Source of the DNA: CAYXDO01 sp964463485
GTDB lineage: Bacteria; Myxococcota; Kuafuiibacteriia; Kuafuiibacteriales; Kuafuiibacteriaceae
Length of the DNA: 56,873 nucleotides
NCBI GenBank assembly: GCA_964463485.1
Contig: CAYXDO010000066.1
Coordinates: 1 to 56,873 of the forward strand
Direction: 5' to 3'
Shown here: positions 48,763 through 56,873 of the stretch, piece after piece
Layout of the letters: every line of letters begins with the position of its first letter
How positions within the stretch are numbered: the stretch's first letter is position 1
Translations under genes and position numbers: made by a program
The notes under the pieces: model-generated
What the model was told of the DNA's origin: nothing
Database searches by the model: none
The model's input: the letters and a program-made list of their open reading frames with translations, nothing else

Positions 48763-51700
48763 TCAACTCACGGCGGCCTCGGTCCAATAGGACGGCTCGT
48801 CGATCTCCCCTTGTTTGTGAGTACGAACCACCCACGCGACCTTGGGCGGGTTGTCTTTGGTCCAGGTCGGCTCGACGTGCCGGAGCGCGTCGCCGTTCGG
48901 GATGGGTTGGCGCCCGAGCAGCGTCGGAGCTTTTCCAGGGAGGCCCCAGTCGACGTTCAGCGCCGCGCGGGTTCCGTCCTTCAGCTCGGCGATGACGATC
49001 GACGTGGCGAAATATCGTGGCTTGTCGGCGGCGAGGTCCGGCCAGCGGTCTCGATCCTCGTTGCTGGCAAATGCGCTCGTCGCGTCGAGAACCCTCGCCA
49101 CGTCCTCAGGCAGAACCAACGACCGCAGCTCCGTCGGCAGCATCGCCTTGCGCGTGGAGTCTGCTCGGCTCGAATGATGCGCCTCGAGCCTCCGCTCCGC
49201 GGCCACGAAGCGGAGCGGCCCGTGCCACGACTCCCCCGATACCTTCTGAGTTTGCCCACTCGGCTCGATCTTGACTTGGCCTCGCTCCGTGTCCAACACG
49301 AGACCCCGATGTAAAATCCCGCGCGCGTCCGGCGCAGTGAGCTCGCCCACCACTCGCGCCGACTTGAACGAGCTCACCACCTCGGCCTTCAGGTGGGGCG
49401 TGGGCACGTCCTCTCCGTAGCGTACCGGCCGAAGGGTCTTGGGATTCACGGGAATGTCGTCGTACTTCAGCCGAATCCGGTGGGCCGATCGCTCGCCCTT
49501 CTCGTCGTCGAGCCACAACACGTACTCCGAGACGGTCTTGCCGCCTTCGTGGCGATTCATCGGGCTGATGCGGTCGAGTCGAACCGCCTTGACCCCCTTC
49601 CACGGCAACTGAAACAACGGCGGTACCAAGTTGTCGTCGGGAATCGCCATCATGAGTTGGCCGCTCGGGTCCGAGAAGACGGTCGGGACGTTCTCTCGCC
49701 GAATGAACCCGTCCTTCTTGCGAAGCTCAGCCGACGTACCGTCTTGCCGCGCAGGCGGCAAGAGCACGTCCGGCGCCGCACGGATCACGGACCGCAGCCA
49801 AACGAGCGTGTCCCCGCCGCTCTGATCGAAGAGCGTGAACATGTTCTTCCCGGACTTGAATGCGTCGGTGACTTCCTTCCACAGCGTCTCGTCGCGCGTG
49901 GGTGGATCGGGACGACTCACCTCGGTCGTGAGCTTCGGCCAGACTTCCTTCCTGAGATAACTCAGGACGTCGCCCTGACCTCGCTTGGCCAGCGGAATCA
50001 GCGACGAGGGCGCCCCCTTCGGAAGCTCGGCCGCCTGGACAGCCCCGAGGAACATGAGAGACCGAGTGAGTTGGATCTTCTCGGCGTCGATATCCCGAGA
50101 GTTGTCGAAATTTACCGGCCGGCCGCCATTGGCCAAGCGGATCCTCTTGTCTCCGATCCAATAGTCTTGAACCGGCGCCCGATGACGCATCCCGCCCGCT
50201 CGCATCAAGTGCTCGATGTCGATCTCGATCTCCGCGGAAGATCCGCTGGCGAGCAGCACGCTGTCCGGGAGCTTATCGATGACTTCTCGCGGAAGCGCCC
50301 GTTTGCCCGTGCACCCGATGACGATCTGAGCACCCTTCGCGGCCTCGATCACGCCGTCGAACGCGGGAAATCCGTGAGCCGCCGCCGCTTCGCGCTTCGC
50401 GGGATCCATCTCGGCGATACTCACCTTCATCCCGGCTCGCTCGCACAAAGACGCCAGGCTCGCGCCCACGGTTCCGTAGCCGACGATGGTGATACTCACA
50501 CCTTCGAGGCGCCGAAGCCCGGCGTCAGGGAGGATCTTCGCGAGGCCTCGCATCAAGTCTTCTGCGATGAACGGCGCCTCCTCCCCTTTGCCCTCCGACT
50601 TGGCGACGTTGACGACCGGGCAGCGGAGCTCGATCCGCGACGCTTCCGTGAGCCCGCGCGTGGTTTGCTCCACCACACGCGCCTGACTCAGGATGTCGGG
50701 AAACTCGTCGTGCAGCAGTTGATTGACGATGCCGCCGTCGTCGAGCACCACGAGCTTCTTGCCCGTCACCTTGGCCCGCTCCACGGCCTCCGCCACCGCG
50801 CCCCGGAGCTCCTCCTTGCGCGCGATCTCGTAACGCCCGAGGAGCGAAGTATCGACCGCCTCCGCCGCCACCACCGAGATCCCGCGCATCTGGAGCATCT
50901 TTGCGGTGAGTACGTTGGTCGAATAAGGCACGCCCGCGACGATGACGTCCTTTGGGGACGCTCCGTGCTCGAGGAGCTTGTCGAACATGGGCACCTGAGT
51001 AGGGAGCAAGTGTTGGGCGCACAAAATCACAGAGTCCTTGAAGTGGTCCGGAGGCACTCCACTCGAGGCGATCTCGAGCGCCGGCAGCACGGTCGGACAG
51101 CGGAAGTGCTCCGCCAAATAAGTCGAAACCAACCGAGGAAAGCGCTTTTCCAGACCCTCCACTACGGCTCCGAGCTCCCCATAACTCTCGCACAAGGGTA
51201 GCGAACGCTTGAAGACGTCCGATCCCTCGGAGAGCGGGTTGAGTCGGTCGGCCACGCTCGCGCCTGGTGCGTCTACCGGGCTGGAGAGCGCCTTCGCCAC
51301 GTCTTCGACGAGTCGGTGCCGAGGCGGCATCGGCTCGCGGTGGTACGTCGTGAACCAACGCCCGAGGTCCACGTTCCCGTCCTTGTCGGCGTAGTCGAGA
51401 AGCTCCTCTACGATCGCCGGCAGCAACCTCGCGCTCCCAAAACGCCAGACATGAGAGTCCATCGCCTCGCGCGAGAGTGAAGCCGGATATTTCTCGGACC
51501 GCTCGATCAAAGACCGAACCATCGGGTCGTGGTCTTCGGACGGCCACTTCATGTGACCGGGCTCGAGCAGCGGATTGGAGGCCCAGGTCGACTCGTCGGC
51601 AGAGGCCGCCTTGGCAAAGAGCAAGCGATGGAGACACTCATGCACAGGCAGCGTGGGCAGACTCAAGAAGTCCACGCCCGCACGATAAGTTCCCGGTCCG

Positions 51701-52209
51701 GTCCGACCCGGAAAATCTGCGACGGGATGGGTCCATACCTTGGGCAGCTCGAGCGGCTTGGGGAGCAGCGTGCGACTCTTCGCTCGGTACGCGTCGGGGA
51801 ACTTTCGTCGCGTGAGCTTCTCGGAGCTCCGCAAGCGGATCGCGCTCCCCGCCGCCTGGGGCCGATGGATCGTGGGCTTGAACGCGAGGCCACCGTACCC
51901 CGCGCCGATCAACCGTTCGGCCTGGAGCGGCCGGAGCAGGTCTTCGGGCAGCCGGAGCTCCCGAACGAGCTGCTCGGAGAGCTGGGCTGCTCTTCGGAGC
52001 AGCTCGTCTCGTTCTGCGTCGACCGAGCCGCTTCGTCCGTCCACGGCTGGCTGCGCGAGCTGCTTGAGCTCGGCGACGCGCCGCCCTAGCTCGAGCGAAC
52101 GTGCCTGCGTGGGAATGCTACGAACAGAAGCACGTTCGATCTCTCTGGCGACGAGCTCGAGGTTGCGCGTGGCTTCCTGCAGAGCGTTTTGCGACAGCTT
52201 CGAGATCAC
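48763..52209 (-). CDS. large protein with HExxH motif and S-adenosylhomocysteine-hydrolase-like NAD-binding region
   Basis: 1148 residues from a GTG at 52209, preceded by GGAGC. An open frame continues to 52818 but is Arg-rich and antisense to another gene. Residues 1-100 are helical (long charged coil). At 103-112 (GAGYGGLAFK) and 185-195 (PTLPVHECLHRLLF) there is an HECLH, an HExxH-type zinc-site pattern. Residues about 390-700 resemble S-adenosylhomocysteine hydrolase: GVPYSTNVLTAKML, VVLDDGG, then VSITIVGYGTVGASLASLCERAG (Gly-x-Gly-x-x-Gly Rossmann loop) with IVIGCTG. The C-terminal 450 residues are unassigned, strand-rich, with no signal peptide. No known family has this arrangement that I recall. 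Convergent end with the exporter, divergent start with a lipoprotein gene. Confidence 0.65.
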   Translation of the reverse strand: MISKLSQNALQEATRNLELVAREIERASVRSIPTQARSLELGRRVAELKQLAQPAVDGRSGSVDAERDELLRRAAQLSEQLVRELRLPEDLLRPLQAERLIGAGYGGLAFKPTIHRPQAAGSAIRLRSSEKLTRRKFPDAYRAKSRTLLPKPLELPKVWTHPVADFPGRTGPGTYRAGVDFLSLPTLPVHECLHRLLFAKAASADESTWASNPLLEPGHMKWPSEDHDPMVRSLIERSEKYPASLSREAMDSHVWRFGSARLLPAIVEELLDYADKDGNVDLGRWFTTYHREPMPPRHRLVEDVAKALSSPVDAPGASVADRLNPLSEGSDVFKRSLPLCESYGELGAVVEGLEKRFPRLVSTYLAEHFRCPTVLPALEIASSGVPPDHFKDSVILCAQHLLPTQVPMFDKLLEHGASPKDVIVAGVPYSTNVLTAKMLQMRGISVVAAEAVDTSLLGRYEIARKEELRGAVAEAVERAKVTGKKLVVLDDGGIVNQLLHDEFPDILSQARVVEQTTRGLTEASRIELRCPVVNVAKSEGKGEEAPFIAEDLMRGLAKILPDAGLRRLEGVSITIVGYGTVGASLASLCERAGMKVSIAEMDPAKREAAAAHGFPAFDGVIEAAKGAQIVIGCTGKRALPREVIDKLPDSVLLASGSSAEIEIDIEHLMRAGGMRHRAPVQDYWIGDKRIRLANGGRPVNFDNSRDIDAEKIQLTRSLMFLGAVQAAELPKGAPSSLIPLAKRGQGDVLSYLRKEVWPKLTTEVSRPDPPTRDETLWKEVTDAFKSGKNMFTLFDQSGGDTLVWLRSVIRAAPDVLLPPARQDGTSAELRKKDGFIRRENVPTVFSDPSGQLMMAIPDDNLVPPLFQLPWKGVKAVRLDRISPMNRHEGGKTVSEYVLWLDDEKGERSAHRIRLKYDDIPVNPKTLRPVRYGEDVPTPHLKAEVVSSFKSARVVGELTAPDARGILHRGLVLDTERGQVKIEPSGQTQKVSGESWHGPLRFVAAERRLEAHHSSRADSTRKAMLPTELRSLVLPEDVARVLDATSAFASNEDRDRWPDLAADKPRYFATSIVIAELKDGTRAALNVDWGLPGKAPTLLGRQPIPNGDALRHVEPTWTKDNPPKVAWVVRTHKQGEIDEPSYWTEAAVS

Positions 52210-52374
52210 GGCGCTCCATCGACCTGCGCCCAATGGAAGGCGGAGGTCGCACACCACCCTCCATTTTCGGGAGCCCGAAGGCAAGCGATTCAGCCGGATC
52301 CTCGAAGAACGACGCGAGTCGACCGGCGGGGTTCCGTGATTGCGGTCGACCCACGGGTCAGATATTCGTATCGA

Positions 52375-52878
52375 GTGCACGCGGCCGCAAAAAAGCTCGT
52401 CCTTTTCCTCGGTCTGACTCAGTGGGCGTGCCCGAGCGAGGAATCGAAGCCTCCGGACACGAACCCACCGACCGGCCGAGTCGCGATCGCCTTCGCCGAC
52501 AAGCCATTCGAGAAGCTCCCGGTCGTGGATGGCTACCCGACGGCGTTCTCGGGGAGCGTGTCGGGAACGTCGGTCGCGCTCAGGTACGACGCCACGCTCA
52601 AAGACCCGGTGACCGCCAAGGGTGCCTGCTTGGACGTGCTGGTGCGGTGCCTCGAGAGTCTGCCGAGCGGCGACGCGTCTGTGCGACGGTGCGTCGCCGA
52701 GGCCCCGGTTTGCGCGACTCAGGAGCCCTGGAACGAGGCGCCGTGTTGCCCGACCGCGTGCAAAGATGCCTTCGCAGCAGAAGCAGGAGCAAGCGCCTAC
52801 GACGCGGCGATCGAACACTTCGCCGACGGGGTGAGTTGCTATCCGGGGCTCGAAGCGTTCCTGGGGGCGGCCCGATGA
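52375..52878 (+). CDS. lipoprotein of unknown function
   Basis: 167 residues from a GTG at 52375; a GTG at 52336 is also possible. KKLVLFLGLTQWACPSEE is a lipoprotein-like signal with Trp-Ala-Cys, not canonical. The mature part has about ten Cys (CLDVLVRC, VRRC, VCATQ, CCPTAC, CYPG) in a disulfide pattern. The ATG of the following large gene overlaps its stop (ATGA), so the two are a unit. No family recognised. It diverges from the 1148-residue gene with about 165 bases between starts. Confidence 0.6.
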   Translation: MHAAAKKLVLFLGLTQWACPSEESKPPDTNPPTGRVAIAFADKPFEKLPVVDGYPTAFSGSVSGTSVALRYDATLKDPVTAKGACLDVLVRCLESLPSGDASVRRCVAEAPVCATQEPWNEAPCCPTACKDAFAAEAGASAYDAAIEHFADGVSCYPGLEAFLGAAR

Positions 52879-55800
52879 AACAGTGGGTTGTTTTCCTCTG
52901 CGTCGCGGTCGCAGCGCCCCCCGCGCTCGGGTGGGACTCTATCGCAGTCCAGCCCAAAGGCAGCGGGTCCATCGACTTCTTTGGAGGTGACTCTCCGATC
53001 TGCACCGAAATCCAACTTCGCACGCCAGACGCCACGAGCTTCTCTCCCTTCATTTACTGCCTCGAAGGACCCGAGACCGCCCGCTGTGTCTTTGGCGGCG
53101 AGCACGCCATGGTGACCTCCGCCGTCTTTCGCGACCTCGGACTCTCCGAGTACGCGGAGACCAACGAGTGGCCGCTGCGAGCCTGGTCGGGCAACGCGAA
53201 GGTCGGCGACGGCTCGATGGACTCGGTGATGCCGGTGCCCTTCACGACACCGATGAGCGACAAGGTCGTGCGCGATCGTGTTCTCTCGGTGACCGGCTTC
53301 TCCGAGCTCCCGGACTTCGGCGTGTCGCTGGCGGATTGGTCCGCAGGCTTCGAGCGCTGCGCGATTCAAGGCATTCCTCGCGAGACAGAGGTCGACAATC
53401 TCCATTGCCACCAATTCTCCCACACGCTCGGACCGGTCAACTCGAACCACTTTCCGCCCCAGGCGCGGCGAGTGTTCGAACACTATCACGCGCTCGCGAA
53501 GGAGCTGATACAGGAGTGCGCCCGCCTTCGGACTCGGTCTACCGACTGGCCTCACGCGAGCAAGAGCCGAGCCGCGATGGACGAGGTCCTCGAGGAGTGT
53601 GAAATGCACGCGCTGATCCTCGAATCGATCGGGCTCCACTATCTCGAAGACCTATTCTCCTCGGGCCACATGTGGGAACGCTGGGGCTCGCCGTCGATCT
53701 CCGACCCGACCCATCGCGACTACTTCGCGGTGGGTCTGCTGAGCGGCGTAATTCATGGGTGGAGGTATGTCATCGAGGGGGCGTTCGGAAAAGATCCGGC
53801 TACTCATCCTTCACAGCCCATCCCGCTGGCTTCGCACGCGTTGGATTTCTTGGTTCAGGACCCGATCTGCGCCCCAATCTTGGGCGCGAGCGGATATCGT
53901 GTGGTGGGTTCGGCGGACTCGGACACGGAGCATCGAGGGGTCGGCGACGAGTACCTCGCTCCTTGTCTTCAGTATTTTCCGGAACCTCTACCGACATTGT
54001 TTTCCGCCGCGGGAAAAGGGTCGCCTGAATTCTCGGAGACCTTCGAGGCGCAGTCGAGGTGTGTCGCCGCTGCGGTGCGGGAGGTGTACGAGCTGGGGCC
54101 GAAGACCAAAGGCGATCTCGACACTCCGCCCTATTTGCAGCCCGGAGACGAGGCGCTCCTGGCGACGGATTTCTGCTTCGAGCGGCGTGCCACGAACCTC
54201 ACGATGTTCCGCGGCCTCGGTCTTGGGTCCGAGGCGCTCCTTCCGAGCGACACGTCGCGGCTCGAGCTCGTGGTGGACGCGTCGAGCTGGCTGGCCGACG
54301 CGTTCGGATATGACGACGTCGCTTCGGGCGCCGCCGTTTGGCGAGACACCGTGCTGAGGATACACGGAGCCTTCTACCTGAACCAACACAAGAGCCAGAG
54401 CGGGCTCGAGAGCGCCGCTTTGGCGTTTCCGCAGAGCGCCGTGTTTGGGCTCGAACGCAACCGTGAGTATGAGTCGGAGTCCGTCCCGGTCCACGCCGAC
54501 GCCGCCTCGGTCTCGAGCTGGAATCACGCCGACCTCGGCGGGTGCGCGACGGACGGAGATTGCGGAGAGGCCGTGTGCAATCCGACGACCGGACTCTGTG
54601 AAGTCAAGGAAGCGGCGACCCTGCGACTCTTCAACCGGGCCCACGCCACACACTGGTGTGAGACCACCACGCTGGACGACCTCCGGACCCTCGAACAGGA
54701 CTGCAAGGCTGATGAGACCTACTGCGAGCTCTGCGTGGAGCTCGTCCGGCGCCAGGTGAGGAATGGGTGCGACGAAACGGACTGGCACCAAATGTCCGAA
54801 GAACACCGCGTCGAGGGGCTCTGCGCCATCACCGGCGACTCGAGCCCTTTCTTGTATGCGGGATGGCTCGAGGACTGCGACAGCTTCCCGTCGGTCGAAG
54901 CGGCCGCAGATCGTTGGTGCCGCAAATCCTTCGAGGATCTTGCGCCGGAAGCAAATCATGTCGCGGTCTCGCCCGGCGGACTCATGCCCGCTCCGCTCCG
55001 ACCGGGGGAGCAACTCACCCTTCAGACGCGGCTCACCTTCAGTAACGGAGCTCCCATCCCGAACACGAGGCTCCGCTTCAAAATCGTCGACGACCAGAGC
55101 GCATCGAGCGCATGCACCGGGTCCGGCTGGAGCGTCGTCACGACCGACGCCGATGGTCTGGCTCCGTTCCCGTACCTCGCTCCGATGTCCCCGAGACTCG
55201 ACCGAGTCTTGGCCTGCTTGTCGTCCCCCGATGGCAGTGATGAGTGCGACCGATGCAACCCGAAGACCCTCACCTTCTTCGTTCGGACGGTGACCTCAGA
55301 CCAGGCGGTCCTCCAGAAGGTGAGCGGCGACGGGCAAACGGGAAGCCCCGGTCAGCTGCTGACGCTGCCTCTGCTCGTGGAGGTCGTTCCGCCTGCGCCC
55401 GACGGCACGGAGCTCGAATTCGCCCTCCTCGATGATCAACTAGCGACAGCCAGCCGGGGCTCTCTCGACTCGCCGGGTCAACACACCGTGGTCAAACCTA
55501 CGACCGGCTCGCGAGCTCAAGCGCGACTCACTCTCCCCACCGTCGCAGGGTCGTATCGAGTTCGGGTTCGCGGCCTGGACGCCGCGCTCTTCCCCGATCC
55601 AGAGGCCTCCGAGATCGAATTTCAGGCGATGGCGATTGTCCCGCGCGGAGACCTGGTGTTCAGCCTGCGCCACAACGGGGCGAGTGTGTCTCCGATCGAT
55701 CTGGAGGTGCGGGTCGATGATGGGACCACCATCGCGACCCACGCGGTCCACTCGGCGACCGACGGAGTGAACGTCACGGTCCCGGGCTTTGCGCCCCTCG

Positions 55801-56825
55801 GGACGCGAGCCGAAGTCACGATCAGCGGCACCAACGCCCACGGTGTAGTCTTCACGAATCGCGATCCGATCGTGATCGACCCCGTCCTCTCGCGAAGCTC
55901 GCGCCCATTTCCTGAGTTCATGCGCGCGGACCGCGGAAGAGTGGAGCTCGCGTTGGCACCGGGCAGCGCGCCCTCCGGACGCAATCTCGTAGTCTTCGAC
56001 CTCTACGTGCCCTGGCCTCCCATGACCGTCGCCGGCGCTACCACGGTCGACCTGAGCGCGCCCGCCGAGTTCAACGTCCCGTTCGACACCTACGTCAAAG
56101 CCAATGGAGCGCTCGAGCGCCGCAGGAATCTCGAGATTTTCGGCTACACACCCGGAAATACCGGTGAGCCCTTCGAGACTTACGCCTTCACGACGGAGGA
56201 TTCGTACTTGGCGCGAGTGACTACCTCCATTCTGAGCGCGCGAGCAAACCCGGGCAACCCGTCTCACGCCCTGGTCCAACTCACCGCGGACGGAACTTAC
56301 ATGCCCCCCAACAACTTCCCGCTCGTGGTGTACACGCCTGCTGGAGCCGTCCTGGCTTCGTACGACGCCATCCACCAGACGCCACCTTACTGGTGGAACG
56401 TCCCGTCGACCGACCCGCTGCTCACGACCATCGCGCCGAACGACGCCGGAGTCCTGGTCTTCGCGGCCAACGGCGCCGAGTTCCCCGCGAGCCCCGACGG
56501 CATCTTGTTCTTCGTCGTGGAGCCCGCCGTGCCCGGAGCCGTGATCAAGCGGAGCTACTGCTTTCACGATCGAGGGCGCGTGGTTCGGCGCGCGACCACC
56601 CGAAGTTGCTCCAACACGACCGATTGTCGCTACCCAACCTACCCTTCCGATTTCGCGATCTGCGGGACCAGCGGGGTGTGTGAGGACTTCGATGCGACGC
56701 TCCTCAACCAATCCGACGGATACTGCTCCAATCATGGCAACCCGCTCTTGATCACCACCTGCCTCCAACATCCGGATGGATGTGGACCAGGCGAACGCTG
56801 TGAGTCGGGGGTCTGCACGCCCTAG
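52875..56825 (+). CDS. secreted multi-domain protein with zinc-phospholipase-C-like N-terminal region
   Basis: 1316 residues from the ATG at 52875. MKQWVVFLCVAVAAPPALGW is a signal peptide. His178, HQFSH (around 179-183), His203, His245 and HYLEDLFSSGH (His255, Asp259, His265) recall the metal ligand pattern of zinc-dependent phospholipase C/S1-P1-type helices. An EGF-like Cys-rich module follows (GGCATDGDCGEAVCNPTTGLC, about residue 555), then several Ig-like modules (LRFKIVDDQSAS, VDDGTTIATHAV), then a Cys-rich end (CSNTTDCRYPTYPS, CGPGERCESGVC) that is probably an EGF-like surface module. Coupled to the lipoprotein upstream by ATGA. The catalytic prediction is from pattern only. Confidence 0.65.
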   Translation: MKQWVVFLCVAVAAPPALGWDSIAVQPKGSGSIDFFGGDSPICTEIQLRTPDATSFSPFIYCLEGPETARCVFGGEHAMVTSAVFRDLGLSEYAETNEWPLRAWSGNAKVGDGSMDSVMPVPFTTPMSDKVVRDRVLSVTGFSELPDFGVSLADWSAGFERCAIQGIPRETEVDNLHCHQFSHTLGPVNSNHFPPQARRVFEHYHALAKELIQECARLRTRSTDWPHASKSRAAMDEVLEECEMHALILESIGLHYLEDLFSSGHMWERWGSPSISDPTHRDYFAVGLLSGVIHGWRYVIEGAFGKDPATHPSQPIPLASHALDFLVQDPICAPILGASGYRVVGSADSDTEHRGVGDEYLAPCLQYFPEPLPTLFSAAGKGSPEFSETFEAQSRCVAAAVREVYELGPKTKGDLDTPPYLQPGDEALLATDFCFERRATNLTMFRGLGLGSEALLPSDTSRLELVVDASSWLADAFGYDDVASGAAVWRDTVLRIHGAFYLNQHKSQSGLESAALAFPQSAVFGLERNREYESESVPVHADAASVSSWNHADLGGCATDGDCGEAVCNPTTGLCEVKEAATLRLFNRAHATHWCETTTLDDLRTLEQDCKADETYCELCVELVRRQVRNGCDETDWHQMSEEHRVEGLCAITGDSSPFLYAGWLEDCDSFPSVEAAADRWCRKSFEDLAPEANHVAVSPGGLMPAPLRPGEQLTLQTRLTFSNGAPIPNTRLRFKIVDDQSASSACTGSGWSVVTTDADGLAPFPYLAPMSPRLDRVLACLSSPDGSDECDRCNPKTLTFFVRTVTSDQAVLQKVSGDGQTGSPGQLLTLPLLVEVVPPAPDGTELEFALLDDQLATASRGSLDSPGQHTVVKPTTGSRAQARLTLPTVAGSYRVRVRGLDAALFPDPEASEIEFQAMAIVPRGDLVFSLRHNGASVSPIDLEVRVDDGTTIATHAVHSATDGVNVTVPGFAPLGTRAEVTISGTNAHGVVFTNRDPIVIDPVLSRSSRPFPEFMRADRGRVELALAPGSAPSGRNLVVFDLYVPWPPMTVAGATTVDLSAPAEFNVPFDTYVKANGALERRRNLEIFGYTPGNTGEPFETYAFTTEDSYLARVTTSILSARANPGNPSHALVQLTADGTYMPPNNFPLVVYTPAGAVLASYDAIHQTPPYWWNVPSTDPLLTTIAPNDAGVLVFAANGAEFPASPDGILFFVVEPAVPGAVIKRSYCFHDRGRVVRRATTRSCSNTTDCRYPTYPSDFAICGTSGVCEDFDATLLNQSDGYCSNHGNPLLITTCLQHPDGCGPGERCESGVCTP

Positions 56826-56842
56826 CAGCCTGCGGGAGATTG

Positions 56843-56866
56843 GATTTGGTTTGCGACAACCAAATC
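56843..56866 (+). terminator. 9-bp hairpin after the large secreted gene
   Basis: GATTTGGTT (56843-56851), loop TGCGAC, AACCAAATC (56858-56866), a perfect inverted repeat 18 bases after the stop codon. No T-run is visible before the window ends. Confidence 0.6.
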
Positions 56867-56873
56867 GGAAATA

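Noticed and set aside
49393..51201. Plus-strand 602-codon frame
   Set aside because: Antisense to the SAHH-like protein with Rossmann motifs; His/Arg-rich composition typical of a shadow frame.
52210..52818. N-terminal extension of the SAHH-like protein to 52818
   Set aside because: The extension is Arg-rich and antisense to a lipoprotein gene; a GTG at 52209 gives a plausible start.

Overview
The window looks like accessory chromosome from a GC-rich predatory or soil myxobacterium (phylum Myxococcota), from a draft assembly: there is one 100-base N gap at 27814-27913. The evidence is a PEGA-domain Ser/Thr kinase, two C-terminal MYXO-CTERM sorting tails (Gly-Cys-Gly-Cys, hydrophobic stretch, Arg cluster), at least a dozen lipoproteins, Asp-rich thrombospondin-type-3-like repeats, and strong G/C bias at third codon positions. 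No rRNA, tRNA, CRISPR array or classical insertion sequence was seen. The genus cannot be decided from this sequence.

Layout. 1-8.4 kb: a signalling and cell-envelope block with a membrane Ser/Thr kinase (minus), a divergent PEGA/TPR-like membrane protein, small lipoproteins, two paralogous lipoproteins with propeller-like repeats, and a proline-rich protein. 8.5-12 kb: an organophosphate-type MFS transporter, a TrhA/hemolysin III homologue and a membrane-anchored HEAT-like protein. 12.1-14.9 kb: a tight minus-strand operon of two paralogous alpha/beta hydrolases with an unknown beta-rich protein between them. 15-17.7 kb: a secreted PHB-depolymerase-type esterase with MYXO-CTERM, a Rieske protein, a YceD (DUF177) protein and a lipoprotein.

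18-27.7 kb: a large secreted GH13 amylase fused in frame to what looks like a separate lipoprotein. A 0.6 kb segment is duplicated around a MazF/PemK-type toxin-antitoxin pair, and the copies are complementary broken and intact versions of two overlapping genes. An overlapping operon follows: LPP20-like lipoprotein, thioredoxin-fold protein, unknown exported protein and lipase-like hydrolase. 27.7-28.2 kb is an inverted pair of GGGCAC/GTGCCC repeat arrays that contains the assembly gap. 28.2-38.4 kb: HEAT-repeat and carboxypeptidase-regulatory-like lipoproteins, a Glu/Leu/Phe/Val dehydrogenase, MoeA, a 2,4-dienoyl-CoA-reductase-type SDR, a Nudix hydrolase, a membrane-anchored TPR-like protein and small unknown genes.

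38.5-41.3 kb: two tandem paralogous Rpn-family (PD-(D/E)XK) nucleases flanked by two copies of a small unknown gene and by GAGCAC repeats. 41.3-48.4 kb: a third large surface lipoprotein, a di-haem cytochrome c, and a TetR-regulated three-gene exporter (adaptor, permease, ATPase) with a clear palindromic operator. 48.7-56.8 kb: a 1148-residue protein combining an HExxH motif with an S-adenosylhomocysteine-hydrolase-like Rossmann region, divergent from a lipoprotein and a 1316-residue secreted protein with a zinc-phospholipase-C-like N-terminal part.

The theme is export, surface display and envelope traffic, plus several young repeats and duplications. The strongest candidates for something undescribed are the toxin-antitoxin locus inside the segmental duplication, the HExxH/SAHH-like protein, and the repeat-flanked Rpn pair.
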